This document shows, one piece after another, positions 1-7,468 of a DNA stretch of 64,000 bases. A program made the position numbers and the translations under genes. This stretch comes from Bifidobacterium ruminantium DSM 6489 (lineage in GTDB: Bacteria; Actinomycetota; Actinomycetes; Actinomycetales; Bifidobacteriaceae). The DNA is taken from positions 117,578 through 181,577 of the forward strand of contig NZ_JDTK01000003.1 in NCBI RefSeq assembly GCF_000770925.1, read 5' to 3'. The notes under the pieces are model-generated. The model did not search any database, was not told the origin of the DNA, and saw only the letters and a program-made list of their open reading frames with translations. Numbering within the stretch: position 1 is the first letter of the stretch; every line of letters begins with the position of its first letter.

Positions 1-271
1 CGTTGTGGCGCTCATGCTCGTCGATCGGCAGCGTGTAGGTCTTGCCTTCGAAGGTGTATTCGCCATTCTCGATGCGGTTCGGGAACGGGATGAGCAGCTG
101 GCCGTGGCAGCAGGTCACCATGTCATCCGGACCGGGGGAGACGATGATGTCCTCGCCTTGGTAGGTCAGTTTGCGCAGCGTCGCGCCCAACTCGGTGACG
201 ACGGCATGGTAATCGCCATGCGAAATGGAAAATTGCTGTCCGGTGCGTGGCGGCAGATTGGTGCAGGTCAT
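1..271 (-). CDS. Aldose 1-epimerase family protein, 5' part only
   Basis: The gene runs off the left edge, so only the first 90 codons are visible. The start at 271 is preceded by a GGAGTG ribosome site six bases away. The peptide begins MTCTNLPPRTGQQFSISHGD and contains HGQLLIPFPNRIENGEYTF followed by DEHERHN. This matches the N-terminal part of galactose mutarotase-like enzymes, which interconvert alpha and beta anomers of sugars; the GQ-L-PFPNR block and the ERHN motif are typical. Catalytic residues lie outside the window, so substrate and activity cannot be judged. It is divergent from ispH, with 186 bp between them for promoters. Confidence 0.75.
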   Translation of the reverse strand, partial: MTCTNLPPRTGQQFSISHGDYHAVVTELGATLRKLTYQGEDIIVSPGPDDMVTCCHGQLLIPFPNRIENGEYTFEGKTYTLPIDEHERHN

Positions 272-457
272 AAATCACTCCATAGTGTTGTCGACTGTGT
301 TTCCGCTACTATGTTACCGCTCACGATGTGGTGGTGGATGCGCTTGTCGTGTGGAAATTCTGCGGATGAAGACGGCCGATGTCGATTGACGGCGCCCGTG
401 CCTTAATATTGGTGATTGCTGTTGTGATGGATGGATACGATTGGAAGGCGGCTTGAC

Positions 458-1444
458 ATGGGCAAACGCATCGTGCTGGCGGATCCGCGCGGATTCTGCG
501 CCGGCGTGGATAGGGCGATTCTGACGGTGCGGACGATTCTCAAATCCGCCGATACGCCACGTGCCGACGGATTGCCGCCGGTGTATGTGCGCCGCCAGAT
601 CGTGCACAACAAGCATGTCGTCGAGGATTTGGCCGCGCAGGGCGCGGTGTTCGTGCAGGAATTGGCTGAGATCCCCGATGCCGCCGCCGAAGCCGGCATC
701 CCAATCGTATTTTCCGCCCACGGCGTGTCTCCGGCGGTCAAAGCCGAGGCCGCGGCGCGCGGCATGCATGTGGTCGATGCCACCTGCCCGCTGGTAAGCA
801 AAGTGCATCGCGAGGTGCTGCGTTTCGTCAAGGAAGGTTACGAGATCATCTACATTGGGCATAAAGGCCACGATGAGGCCGTTGGCGTGGTGGAGGAATC
901 GCCGGAACATGTGCATTTGATCGAGCATGCGTCCGACGTCGACTCGTTGGATTTCCAACCTGACACGAAACTGGTGCTGCTTACGCAGACCACGTTGAGC
1001 GTCGATGAGACCGCTGGCACGATCACCGCGCTCAAAGCTCGTTTCCCATGGCTTGAAATGCCGCCGAACTCCGATATCTGCTATGCCACGTCGAATCGTC
1101 AGGCTGCGGTCAAACTGGTGGCCCAGCAGTCCGATTGCGTGGTGATTGTCGGATCGGCCAACTCCTCGAATTCCGTGCGACTGATGGAGGTGGCGCAGGA
1201 GGGCTTGGGGGAGCGCGGCAAAGCGTATCGCGTGGATGATGCCAGCGAGCTTGACCCGGCATGGTTCGAGGGTCTGGAATCCGTAGGTATCTCCTCGGGT
1301 GCCTCCGTACCGGACGAACTGGTGTCCGGTGTGATTGACGCTCTGCAAAACTTGGGCTTCACCGGTATGAAGTCCGTCGAAACCATCAAGGAAAACATGC
1401 ACTTCGTGCTGCCGGCGGAGTTGCGCAGGAAACCCTTGCGGTAA
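458..1444 (+). CDS. ispH: 4-hydroxy-3-methylbut-2-enyl diphosphate reductase (IspH/LytB)
   Basis: This is the last enzyme of the MEP isoprenoid pathway, reducing HMBPP to IPP and DMAPP with a [4Fe-4S] cluster. Three cluster cysteines are visible at residues 14 (RGFCAGVDRA), 110 (DATCPLV) and 208 (SDICYATSNRQ). Substrate-binding histidines sit in IVHNKH, FSAHG and IGHKGHDE. Length is 328 residues, normal for the family. I chose the ATG at 458 because GGAAGG lies nine bases upstream and family members begin close to the first cysteine; an in-frame ATG at 431 would add nine residues. The gene is monocistronic and followed by a small hairpin. Confidence 0.95.
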   Translation: MGKRIVLADPRGFCAGVDRAILTVRTILKSADTPRADGLPPVYVRRQIVHNKHVVEDLAAQGAVFVQELAEIPDAAAEAGIPIVFSAHGVSPAVKAEAAARGMHVVDATCPLVSKVHREVLRFVKEGYEIIYIGHKGHDEAVGVVEESPEHVHLIEHASDVDSLDFQPDTKLVLLTQTTLSVDETAGTITALKARFPWLEMPPNSDICYATSNRQAAVKLVAQQSDCVVIVGSANSSNSVRLMEVAQEGLGERGKAYRVDDASELDPAWFEGLESVGISSGASVPDELVSGVIDALQNLGFTGMKSVETIKENMHFVLPAELRRKPLR

Positions 1445-1464
1445 ACCGCTCGCTTCGCCTACGA

Positions 1465-1488
1465 ACAGCCCACTGGGCTGTCCGTTTT
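1465..1488 (+). terminator. Probable terminator of ispH
   Basis: The arms ACAGCCCA and TGGGCTGT (1465-1481) are complementary with a very tight turn, so the working stem is about six pairs. The sequence CCGTTTT follows. It lies 20 bp after the ispH stop codon. Confidence 0.5.
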
Positions 1489-1758
1489 ACGGCTCAGTCT
1501 GCCTAATTGCGTAAGCGGCCTTTTCAATAGATTGCTTATCAGGCATTTTAATGATGGATTCGTATGGTTACAGATTAGTAATGCTGATTAATGCCATTGA
1601 AGATATGAGAATAGTGTACAGTCTTTTTTTCAACTATAGTTGATATTGATGTGCCTACATTTTTGTAAGGTATCATTTGCCATCTATAAATTCAGTTTCG
1701 AATTGCATCGGTTTGTCTGCAATATGAATATTTGATTTTTTTGGTAATGGGCGGTGTT

Positions 1759-1833
1759 ATTGGGGTTCAGGGCCGTGTCTGGAGTCGGTCGGTTATTGCG
1801 GTTCGGGGCCGAGGATATTGCCGTTGAAGGCCG
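1759..1833 (+). repeat. Three imperfect 17-bp direct repeats
   Basis: Copies start at 1759, 1795 and 1817. Each has the form ATTG, then a GGTT or CGTT block, then GGCCG (for example ATTGCGGTTCGGGGCCG at 1795). Copies one and two differ at two positions; copy three is more diverged. They are GC-rich inside an otherwise AT-rich stretch. Binding-site array or chance degeneracy are both possible. Confidence 0.5.
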
Positions 1834-1894
1834 TTGGTGGTTAGGCTCCTTTCTTTTTTAAGTGATCGTGAACCATGAGCCCGTCGTTTTGTCT

Positions 1895-1904
1895 GGGGGG
1901 GGGG
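1895..1904 (+). repeat. G10 homopolymer tract
   Basis: Ten consecutive G residues lie 60 bp upstream of the preferred start codon of the next gene and just before TATCGT. If translation instead began at the upstream in-frame ATG (1875), the tract would be inside the coding region. Tracts of this kind can vary in length by slippage. Confidence 0.85.
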
Positions 1905-1964
1905 TATCGTTTTCGGCATCGGCATAAGAGCCGAAGGGAAGGCCGGAAGGAGGCTTCGCAAAAT

Positions 1965-2426
1965 ATGAGCGGGTCATTTATTGCGTTGAATAGTGTTCTG
2001 CATTTGTCCAAGCATGAGCTGGATACGATGAAGGTTCGTTTTGTTGACCGGAATGAAGAAACAACAGCATACAAAGAATATATGAAATCTCCTTCAAATG
2101 TTAACGATGGCTGGTTTCTGTGGAGAACGAAGATAGATCGCTTTCGTATAGGAGAGTCGGGTATGTGTCTTATGCGGTTGCCGAAAAATTCTGATTTATG
2201 GTTGTTGACAACAATCAAAACGATTGTCAGGGAGCTTGCTCCTAAAGGATCTGTTCCTGGCCCTGCCTACATGGGTGAAGAGTGGTCATCTCTTCGGCCC
2301 TTTTATGGTCGTCTGATTATTCGTTATCACAAAAGTCGTCCTGTCTTAGTGCGTCTAAACACCATCATTGATGATCTCACGGTTGATTCTATCTTAAGTA
2401 GTGCAGTTACTTGGAATATGGAGTAA
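1965..2426 (+). CDS. Orphan N-terminal domain resembling that of some GIY-YIG nuclease-family proteins
   Basis: A 153-residue protein starting MSGSFIALNSVLHLSKHELD. I chose the ATG at 1965 because GGAAGGAGG lies about 11 bp upstream; an in-frame ATG at 1875 has no ribosome site. Blocks such as KVRFVDRN, VNDGWFLWRTK, LWLLTTIK and FYGRLIIRYHK resemble, from memory, the region preceding the nuclease domain in a group of GIY-YIG proteins. Here the protein stops right after that region, so no GIY-YIG motif or catalytic site is present. It may be a truncated remnant or a stand-alone binding module. It is AT-rich like its two downstream neighbours. Function unknown. Confidence 0.6.
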   Translation: MSGSFIALNSVLHLSKHELDTMKVRFVDRNEETTAYKEYMKSPSNVNDGWFLWRTKIDRFRIGESGMCLMRLPKNSDLWLLTTIKTIVRELAPKGSVPGPAYMGEEWSSLRPFYGRLIIRYHKSRPVLVRLNTIIDDLTVDSILSSAVTWNME

Positions 2427-2441
2427 AGGTGTGAGCCAGCT

Positions 2442-3152
2442 ATGAAAAAGAAAGCATTATTTATCATACTGGTGGTTGTTCTCCTTGTTTTTGGTAGCGT
2501 TATATTTGCAAAAAAATATGAGACTATGCTCAACGATGGAAAAACGCGCAATGAAGAAATAGGCAAGGCAATAGAGCCTGCTGATGAAACAAATGTGAGC
2601 GAGGATAATGATGCGGACAAAGATGATTCCAAAGAAGACAATGATGCCTCCGATAATCCGCAATCAGTGACCAGAGAAATCAATTTCGAAAGTATATTTC
2701 ATTGCTCTGATCAATACAATTCTGTATTTAGTGGAAACAGCGCTGATGCATATTTTAAAATTGACCGAGATAGAGACGATAACAGTATTGCATATCTGCA
2801 ATTTAAAGGACCAAATTATGATCGTATGAGGATGTATGGCGGCTATGATTTAGAATCTCATGATTATGCAGTCACGATGGGGCTGGGGTGTATTGCGTGG
2901 GACGTCGGTTATGAGCCGGGCTTGGATTCAGGGACTGCTGGTGAACGATTGCGAGGATATCTGGAAGGGCTTGGATTGCAAAATCAAATTGATGAATATT
3001 CAGGTATCTATGGCAGTTCGATTTGGAATATAGAGTTCTCACCTTTGACTGATGTAGCACAGGCTCGATGTACGCACAATAAAGGTTTTACAGTATGCCA
3101 TATACAAGCAGCTGGAACAGGGGAGTCCACGATTACATATGACATACAGTGA
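2442..3152 (+). CDS. Membrane-anchored exported protein of unknown function
   Basis: 236 residues. Residues 3-23 (KKALFIILVVVLLVFGSVIFA) form one hydrophobic segment after a short basic start, consistent with a signal anchor. It is followed by an acidic low-complexity linker (about residues 45-75, rich in D, E and N) and then a globular C-terminal part with four cysteines in FHCSDQ, GLGCIAW, QARCTHN and FTVCHIQ, which could form disulfides outside the cell. No lipobox and no family I recognise. It lies 15 bp after the previous gene and 37 bp before a lipoprotein gene, so the three probably form one transcript. AT-rich, suggesting acquisition by transfer. Confidence 0.65.
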   Translation: MKKKALFIILVVVLLVFGSVIFAKKYETMLNDGKTRNEEIGKAIEPADETNVSEDNDADKDDSKEDNDASDNPQSVTREINFESIFHCSDQYNSVFSGNSADAYFKIDRDRDDNSIAYLQFKGPNYDRMRMYGGYDLESHDYAVTMGLGCIAWDVGYEPGLDSGTAGERLRGYLEGLGLQNQIDEYSGIYGSSIWNIEFSPLTDVAQARCTHNKGFTVCHIQAAGTGESTITYDIQ

Positions 3153-3189
3153 TTAATTTATAACAGAATAAACGAATAAAGGAAGTAGA

Positions 3190-3651
3190 ATGAATAGAAA
3201 AATTAAATATTATTCTGTTGTTGTATTGGCTTTGATTATTGGAACTCTTATTTCCGCATGTTCGGTTCCATTGGGTAGTAATCCATATGGCACATACGAA
3301 GGGATGCTGGAGGATTGTGGTCAGGGAGACAACATAAAAGAAATGCAATTCTACTCATTGTCATGTGATTATACCTTCACCATAAATAAGAATGGGACTT
3401 TGTCCGCTAATGTCGTTTATTATGATCAAAAAACCGGAGATGAAGTTACAATAGATAGCGTTCCCGGCGAAGTGTGGGGTGGCGCAGGATTGGTTAATAT
3501 TCAGAATGGGAAGGTCGTTTCGGGCTCTCCAGAAGATAATTGGTTTGATGTCGAACTTAATACAGGAGATACTGTGAGAGTTTCAATTGAAAATAATGAC
3601 ATGACTTTTGACGTTGGAGGCGATCACGAGTTCACTCTTGAAAAGCAGTGA
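3190..3651 (+). CDS. Small secreted lipoprotein, unknown function
   Basis: 153 residues. It begins MNRKIKYYSVVVLALIIG and has a lipobox LISAC, so the mature protein should start at Cys24 and be lipid-anchored at the membrane surface. The rest has a beta-rich look: TFTINKNGTLSANVVYYDQ, VRVSIENNDMTFDVG. Two further cysteines (EDCGQG and SLSCDY) could form a disulfide. The ribosome site AGGAAG is five bases upstream of the ATG. It is third in the AT-rich cluster and probably cotranscribed with the anchored protein before it. I do not recognise a family. Confidence 0.7.
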   Translation: MNRKIKYYSVVVLALIIGTLISACSVPLGSNPYGTYEGMLEDCGQGDNIKEMQFYSLSCDYTFTINKNGTLSANVVYYDQKTGDEVTIDSVPGEVWGGAGLVNIQNGKVVSGSPEDNWFDVELNTGDTVRVSIENNDMTFDVGGDHEFTLEKQ

Positions 3652-3682
3652 AACATTCGGGGTTAGTAAAGTACAATAATTG

Positions 3683-3725
3683 AGACTGATGGTTACGTTA
3701 TTTATGCGACCGTCAGTCTTGAATT
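3683..3725 (+). terminator. Hairpin ending the AT-rich gene cluster
   Basis: AGACTGATGGT (3683-3693) pairs with ACCGTCAGTCT (3709-3719) with one wobble pair, giving an 11-pair stem with a 15-base loop. TGAATTTTA follows. It lies between the island genes and the convergent ybaK gene. Confidence 0.6.
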
Positions 3726-3800
3726 TTATGTATGAGAGAAGAGATCTCAACGAAATATAGAGAATAGCCGAGAAAATGTAGTGGCTGAAAGCTGATTCAT

Positions 3801-4316
3801 TTACCACGTGCCGATTGGTGCGGCAACGGCATTCAAGACCTTGAGCAGGTCCTGTGGATTCACGCCCACAGACAGGCCTCGCTTGCCGCCGGAGACCAGA
3901 ATTTGGTCGAATTGCAGGGCGCTTTCATCCAACACAGTCTTATGACGTGTCTTCTGGCCTAACGGCGAGATGCCGCCAACCACATAACCGGATTCACGCA
4001 TCGCCACCTTGGGATCGGCCATAGAGGCCTTCTTGGCACCTACGGCTGCAGCCAAGGCTTTCAAATCCATATGACCGCTGACCGGCACCACGCCGACCAC
4101 GCGTTCGGAGCCGGTGTCCGCCATCAGCGTCTTGAACACCTGATGCTCGTCGAAACCGAGCTTGGTGGCGGCCTCAACCCCATAACCGTCATCCATGTGA
4201 TCGTTCGAATGCGCGTATTCGTAGGTTTTGAACGGAACTCCGGCTTTTTCCAACTGCACGGTGGCCGGTGTGGAACCGGCGCCCTTCTCATGCTTTTTCT
4301 TTGCCATGCCGCCCAT
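3801..4316 (-). CDS. ybaK: Cys-tRNA(Pro)/Cys-tRNA(Cys) deacylase, YbaK/EbsC family
   Basis: 171 residues of the YbaK/ProX editing fold, which hydrolyses mischarged Cys-tRNA(Pro). Recognisable parts are TPATVQLEKAGVPFKTYEY at the N-terminus, DEHQVFKTLM with the family Lys, the SGHMDLKALAAAVGAKKASM block, and GYVVGGISPLG followed by the C-terminal SGGKRGLSVG segment. GGAAGG sits six bases upstream of the ATG at 4316; the in-frame ATG at 4307 is an alternative. It lies downstream of gap on the same strand but behind a strong hairpin, so it is probably transcribed on its own. Confidence 0.9.
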   Translation of the reverse strand: MGGMAKKKHEKGAGSTPATVQLEKAGVPFKTYEYAHSNDHMDDGYGVEAATKLGFDEHQVFKTLMADTGSERVVGVVPVSGHMDLKALAAAVGAKKASMADPKVAMRESGYVVGGISPLGQKTRHKTVLDESALQFDQILVSGGKRGLSVGVNPQDLLKVLNAVAAPIGTW

Positions 4317-4355
4317 AATAAGCCTTCCACGTGTCCGTTGCGGCGTTTCGGATAC

Positions 4356-4390
4356 GAAAAGGGGCTTCCGCCGAAGCGAAAGCCCCTTTG
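4356..4390 (-). terminator. Terminator of gap
   Basis: Read on the minus strand, AAAGGGGCTT and AAGCCCCTTT form a ten-pair GC-rich stem around an apical GC-rich loop, followed by TTCG. It lies about 44 bp after the gap stop codon. Confidence 0.75.
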
Positions 4391-4433
4391 TCTGAGGTTC
4401 AGAGACGAACCGTGCGGATTACTCCGCGCCGAT

Positions 4434-5489
4434 TCACTCGGAGATCTCGGCGAAGTACAGCAGGGTACGCACCATGTTGCAGGTGAAGCCGTACTCGTTG
4501 TCGTACCAGGAGACGGTGCGAGCCATGGTCAGGCCGTCAACGGTGTTGACATCGGTCTGGGTCGGATCGAACACGCCACCGTGGGTGTCGCCGATGATGT
4601 CGGAGGACACGATGCCGTCTTCGTTGTAGCCGTAGAAGTCGGTGTCGGAGAAGGCGGCCTTGAAGGCGGCGTTGATCTCATCGGCGGTGACTTCCTTGTT
4701 CAGGACGGTGGTCAGCTCGGTGACGGAGCCATCCGGAACCTGGATGCGCTGGGCGTGGCCCTGCAGCTTGCCGTTCACGGACGGAACGACCTTGCCGATG
4801 GCCTTGGCGGCGCCAGTGGAATGAGGAATGGTGTTGATGGCGGCGGCGCGGTTGTTGCGAGCCTTCGGGAAGCGCGGGCCGTCGAGGATCATCTGGGTGC
4901 CGGTGTAGGCGTGGATGGTGGTCATGAAGCCAGCCTTGATGCCCCAGTTCTCGTCCAGCAGCTTGACCATGGCGGCCATGGAGTTGGTGGTGCAGGAGCC
5001 GGCGGACACGATCACGTCGGACGGCTTCAGGATCTCGTGGTTCACGCCGAACACGACGGTCGGGGTGACATCGTCCTTGGCCGGGGCGGAGATCAGAACC
5101 TTCTTGGCGCCGGCGTTGATGTGGGCCTGGGACTTCTCGGCGGAGGTGTAGAAGCCGGTGCACTCGAGCACGAACTCGACACCGTCGTTCTTGACCCACG
5201 GGATGTTGTTGGCGTCCTTCTCGGCGTAGACCTTGTATTCCTTGCCGTCGACCACGATGGAGTCATCGGTGGAGGTGACCTCGACCGGGGTGCCATCGTC
5301 ATGACGGAAGGTGCCGTGGGTGCTGTCGTACTTCAGCAGGTAGGCCAGCATGGACGGGGTGGTCAGATCGTTGATTGCAGCGACCTCGATGTCACCGGCC
5401 TGGCCGCCACGAGCCTGCAGCTCGAAGATACGGCGGAAAGCCAGACGACCGATACGACCAAAGCCGTTAATACCAATCTTAACTGTCAT
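4434..5489 (-). CDS. gap: Glyceraldehyde-3-phosphate dehydrogenase, type I
   Basis: 351 residues. The enzyme oxidises glyceraldehyde-3-phosphate to 1,3-bisphosphoglycerate with NAD, in the lower part of the bifid shunt and glycolysis. The Rossmann motif GINGFGRIGR is at residues 6-15, the catalytic Cys166 is in SAGSCTTNS, and the partner His lies in HAYTGTQ. C-terminal WYDNEYGFTCNM is typical. GGGAG is seven bases before the ATG. Codon use is strongly biased to C/G-ending preferred codons, as expected for an abundant protein. A promoter and a 5'UTR palindrome lie upstream, and a hairpin terminator downstream, so it is monocistronic. Confidence 0.97.
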   Translation of the reverse strand: MTVKIGINGFGRIGRLAFRRIFELQARGGQAGDIEVAAINDLTTPSMLAYLLKYDSTHGTFRHDDGTPVEVTSTDDSIVVDGKEYKVYAEKDANNIPWVKNDGVEFVLECTGFYTSAEKSQAHINAGAKKVLISAPAKDDVTPTVVFGVNHEILKPSDVIVSAGSCTTNSMAAMVKLLDENWGIKAGFMTTIHAYTGTQMILDGPRFPKARNNRAAAINTIPHSTGAAKAIGKVVPSVNGKLQGHAQRIQVPDGSVTELTTVLNKEVTADEINAAFKAAFSDTDFYGYNEDGIVSSDIIGDTHGGVFDPTQTDVNTVDGLTMARTVSWYDNEYGFTCNMVRTLLYFAEISE

Positions 5490-5517
5490 GTAATTCTCCC
5501 TTTAGGGTAGGCCACGC

Positions 5518-5590
5518 GTGTGCCAAGGCACACAGAAGCCATTGTTTACCAACATCGTCCACTGTAGTGCGTCACCTGTACTTAGGGCAA
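5518..5590 (-). promoter_or_regulatory. gap promoter and 5'UTR palindrome
   Basis: On the minus strand TTGCCC (5590-5585) is followed after an 18-base spacer by TACAGT (5566-5561), a good sigma-70-type promoter. This places the start of transcription near 5554 and leaves a leader of about 65 bases. In the leader, 5533-5518 carries GTGTGCC-TT-GGCACAC, a seven-base-arm palindrome. It could be an operator or, with poor loop geometry, an RNA hairpin. Confidence 0.5.
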
Positions 5591-5639
5591 CGTCTCCGAC
5601 GCGTGTCCCGGAAAAAGAAACGCGATTTTCGGTGAGCGT

Positions 5640-6407
5640 TCACATCTTTGCCGGCGTGCCTGATCGCCGGTCGCCCGGTTGTGCCAGCGCGGAGGAGACG
5701 GACGTGTCGAGCGCTCCCAGATCGCCGGTGAAACCGTGCGACCATAACACGCGTGGCAGAGGAGCTTCAATGGGGAACGTGACGACAAGCGTGCCATGCT
5801 CCACTTCGATGCGCGATGGCTTGCCTTTGAGGAATTCGTTGCTCAGACCGTTGACGCGTACGCTGGACATTGAGGCGTGGTCGAGCTCGTATTTCAGTCC
5901 CGTCTCGCTCACTCCGGTCGAAATATCGCTGTGGGAGAACACTGACACCATGCGTCCAGGTGCGACGTCATTCGTTGGGAAGTCGAGCGCGCCGTCGCAA
6001 ACGGCGGTGACGATCGCGCCATCGCCGTGCAGATAACCGATTGCGCCATGGGCGGCCAACAACGCCACAAGCTGTATGTTGGCGATTGTGTGGTCGATTC
6101 GTCCGCCTAGTGCGCCATATATATGGAATGTGCGTGCGCCATGCCGCCATCCGATCTTCATCGCGGACAGCAGGTCGGGGTCGTCCTTCTCCGTTGGCAG
6201 CGCGATGGTGTGGTCATCATTCGTTGGTCGTGTGCCGGTGATCGAATCGAAATCGCCCACCAGAAAATCGACGTCGATGCCGGAGGTCTGGGCGTGGTCG
6301 TAACCGCCGTCCGCGGCGATGACGAAGGCTTCGGACGGAACGGCGGAAATCTCGTCGTAATAATCGCCCGCGCCGAAAATCACACATGTATTGGAATTCA
6401 TGGTCAT
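5640..6407 (-). CDS. Thiamine pyrophosphokinase
   Basis: 255 residues from the ATG at 6407 (MTMNSNTCVIFGAG); the ATG at 6401 is equally possible and neither has a clear ribosome site. The enzyme transfers pyrophosphate from ATP to thiamine, giving the cofactor TPP. Family motifs are present in order: ADGGYDHA, VGDFDS, KDDPDLLSAMK and the substrate loop GALGGRIDHTIANIQL, followed by the C-terminal beta domain with VSVFSHS and GLKYEL. It stands alone between gap and the infC operon, transcribed toward gap. TPP is required by phosphoketolase, the central enzyme of bifidobacterial sugar metabolism, so a kinase for salvaged thiamine fits this organism. Confidence 0.9.
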   Translation of the reverse strand: MTMNSNTCVIFGAGDYYDEISAVPSEAFVIAADGGYDHAQTSGIDVDFLVGDFDSITGTRPTNDDHTIALPTEKDDPDLLSAMKIGWRHGARTFHIYGALGGRIDHTIANIQLVALLAAHGAIGYLHGDGAIVTAVCDGALDFPTNDVAPGRMVSVFSHSDISTGVSETGLKYELDHASMSSVRVNGLSNEFLKGKPSRIEVEHGTLVVTFPIEAPLPRVLWSHGFTGDLGALDTSVSSALAQPGDRRSGTPAKM

Positions 6408-6533
6408 GCGAAGATAGTGTACGTGCGCGTCCATACGCTTTCCGGAATGGCGCGTGTGTGCCGCATCCGGCGCCGTCCGGGGGCGTCTGCAAAGATAGGT
6501 TCGAAACACGACACGCGATGTCCGGGTGTGTGG

Positions 6534-6751
6534 TATTATCTACAAGGCTTGAGAAATCAAGAAAGCGGGACATCCCCACCTGGAAGCCTTTCATGGTCTC
6601 GGGTTCAGGCAATTGCCTTTCCACCGATTCGACGGTGAGATACGCTGGCCACATATGTGGTTTTCGCGTGCGCTTTATTGCGCCTTGGCGATTCATGGAC
6701 ATTCGGGATTTTGGAATACTGCCAATCTAGGGACGTTCCGTTGCATGGAAC
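6534..6751 (+). promoter_or_regulatory. infC promoter and long leader
   Basis: TATTAT at 6534-6539 preceded by TGG makes an extended -10 without a good -35. It leaves about 220 bases before the infC initiation codon. The leader contains the palindromes GGCAATTGCC (6608-6617) and CCACATATGTGG (6649-6660), the latter followed by TTTT, and a GC-rich stretch near 6671-6690. Long leaders before infC-rpmI-rplT are common sites of autoregulation by L20 or by attenuation, but I cannot match this one to a known leader class. Confidence 0.45.
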
Positions 6752-6769
6752 ATGAGGATTGGAGTCATC

Positions 6770-7450
6770 ATCAGCGACGAACCACGTATTAACGACGAGA
6801 TTCGCGTCTCCCAGGTGCGTCTGATCGGCCCGAACGGCGAGCAGGTGGGAGTCATCGCGACTTCCGTCGCACTGAACCTGGCAAAGGAAGCGAACCTCGA
6901 TCTCGTCGAGGTGGCGCCCAACGCGAAGCCTCCGGTCGCCAAGCTCATCGATTACGGCAAGTACAAGTACAACGAGAAGATCAAGGCTCGTGAGGCACGC
7001 CGCAACCAGAGCACCGCGGAAATCAAGGAAATCCGCTTCCGCCTGAAGATCGACGACCATGACTTCGAGGTCAAGAAGGGCCACGTTGTGCGCTTCCTGA
7101 ACGGCGGAGACAAGGTCAAGGTCACCATCATGCTGCGCGGCCGTGAGCAGTCCCGTCCAATCGGCGGCGTCGAGCTGCTGAGGCGTCTTGCCAGCGAGGT
7201 GGAGGAGTACGGCACCGTCGAATTCGCCCCGAAGCAGGAAGGTCGCAACATCATCATGACGCTTGCGCCGAAGGGCAAGAAGGTTCACACTCAGTCCGAG
7301 CAGCGTCGTCGTGGCGATCAGTCCCGTGCCGAGCGTCAGGCCCGTCAGGCCGCGCGTCTGGCCGCCAAGCAGGAGGCCCAGGCACAGGCGGCAGCCGCAG
7401 CCAAGGCAGCCGTGGCGTCCGACAAAACGAAGACTTCCGAATCGAAGTAA
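6770..7450 (+). CDS. infC: Translation initiation factor IF-3
   Basis: 226 residues from the chosen start. IF-3 binds the 30S subunit and discriminates start codons. The N-domain ([25 protein letters not shown]), the linker ([19 protein letters not shown]) and the C-domain ([24 protein letters not shown]) are all present. An Ala/Lys/Gln-rich tail of about 50 residues follows, longer than in E. coli but common in actinobacteria. I place the start at ATC 6770: TTGGAG is five bases upstream, and actinobacterial IF-3 proteins begin with a residue equivalent to this Ile. The nearest ATG, 6752, adds MRIGVI and has a weak ribosome site. First gene of infC-rpmI-rplT. Confidence 0.93.
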   Translation: MSDEPRINDEIRVSQVRLIGPNGEQVGVIATSVALNLAKEANLDLVEVAPNAKPPVAKLIDYGKYKYNEKIKAREARRNQSTAEIKEIRFRLKIDDHDFEVKKGHVVRFLNGGDKVKVTIMLRGREQSRPIGGVELLRRLASEVEEYGTVEFAPKQEGRNIIMTLAPKGKKVHTQSEQRRRGDQSRAERQARQAARLAAKQEAQAQAAAAAKAAVASDKTKTSESK

Positions 7451-7468
7451 CAAACAAGGAGGGCAGCA

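Larger units (their letters stand above)
1490..3780. other. AT-rich accessory island between ispH and ybaK
   Basis: Base composition drops sharply after ispH and recovers at ybaK. The three genes inside use A/T-ending codons such as aaa, gat and tat, unlike the G/C-ending codons of neighbours. No integrase, transposase or tRNA target is visible, so the boundaries are set by composition only. The 1490-1964 stretch holds no gene that I can support. It contains AT-rich DNA, three imperfect direct repeats and a G10 tract. Confidence 0.7.

Noticed and set aside
1875..1964. Upstream ATG extension of the first island gene through the G10 tract
   Set aside because: There is no ribosome site before 1875 and the encoded start is Arg/His-rich without similarity, while GGAAGGAGG lies before 1965. 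Kept only as an alternative for the phase-variation idea.
4071..5510. A 479-codon open frame opposite gap and ybaK
   Set aside because: It spans two unrelated genes and their terminator, has a Gly/Val/Asp-rich product typical of shadow frames, and lacks a ribosome site.
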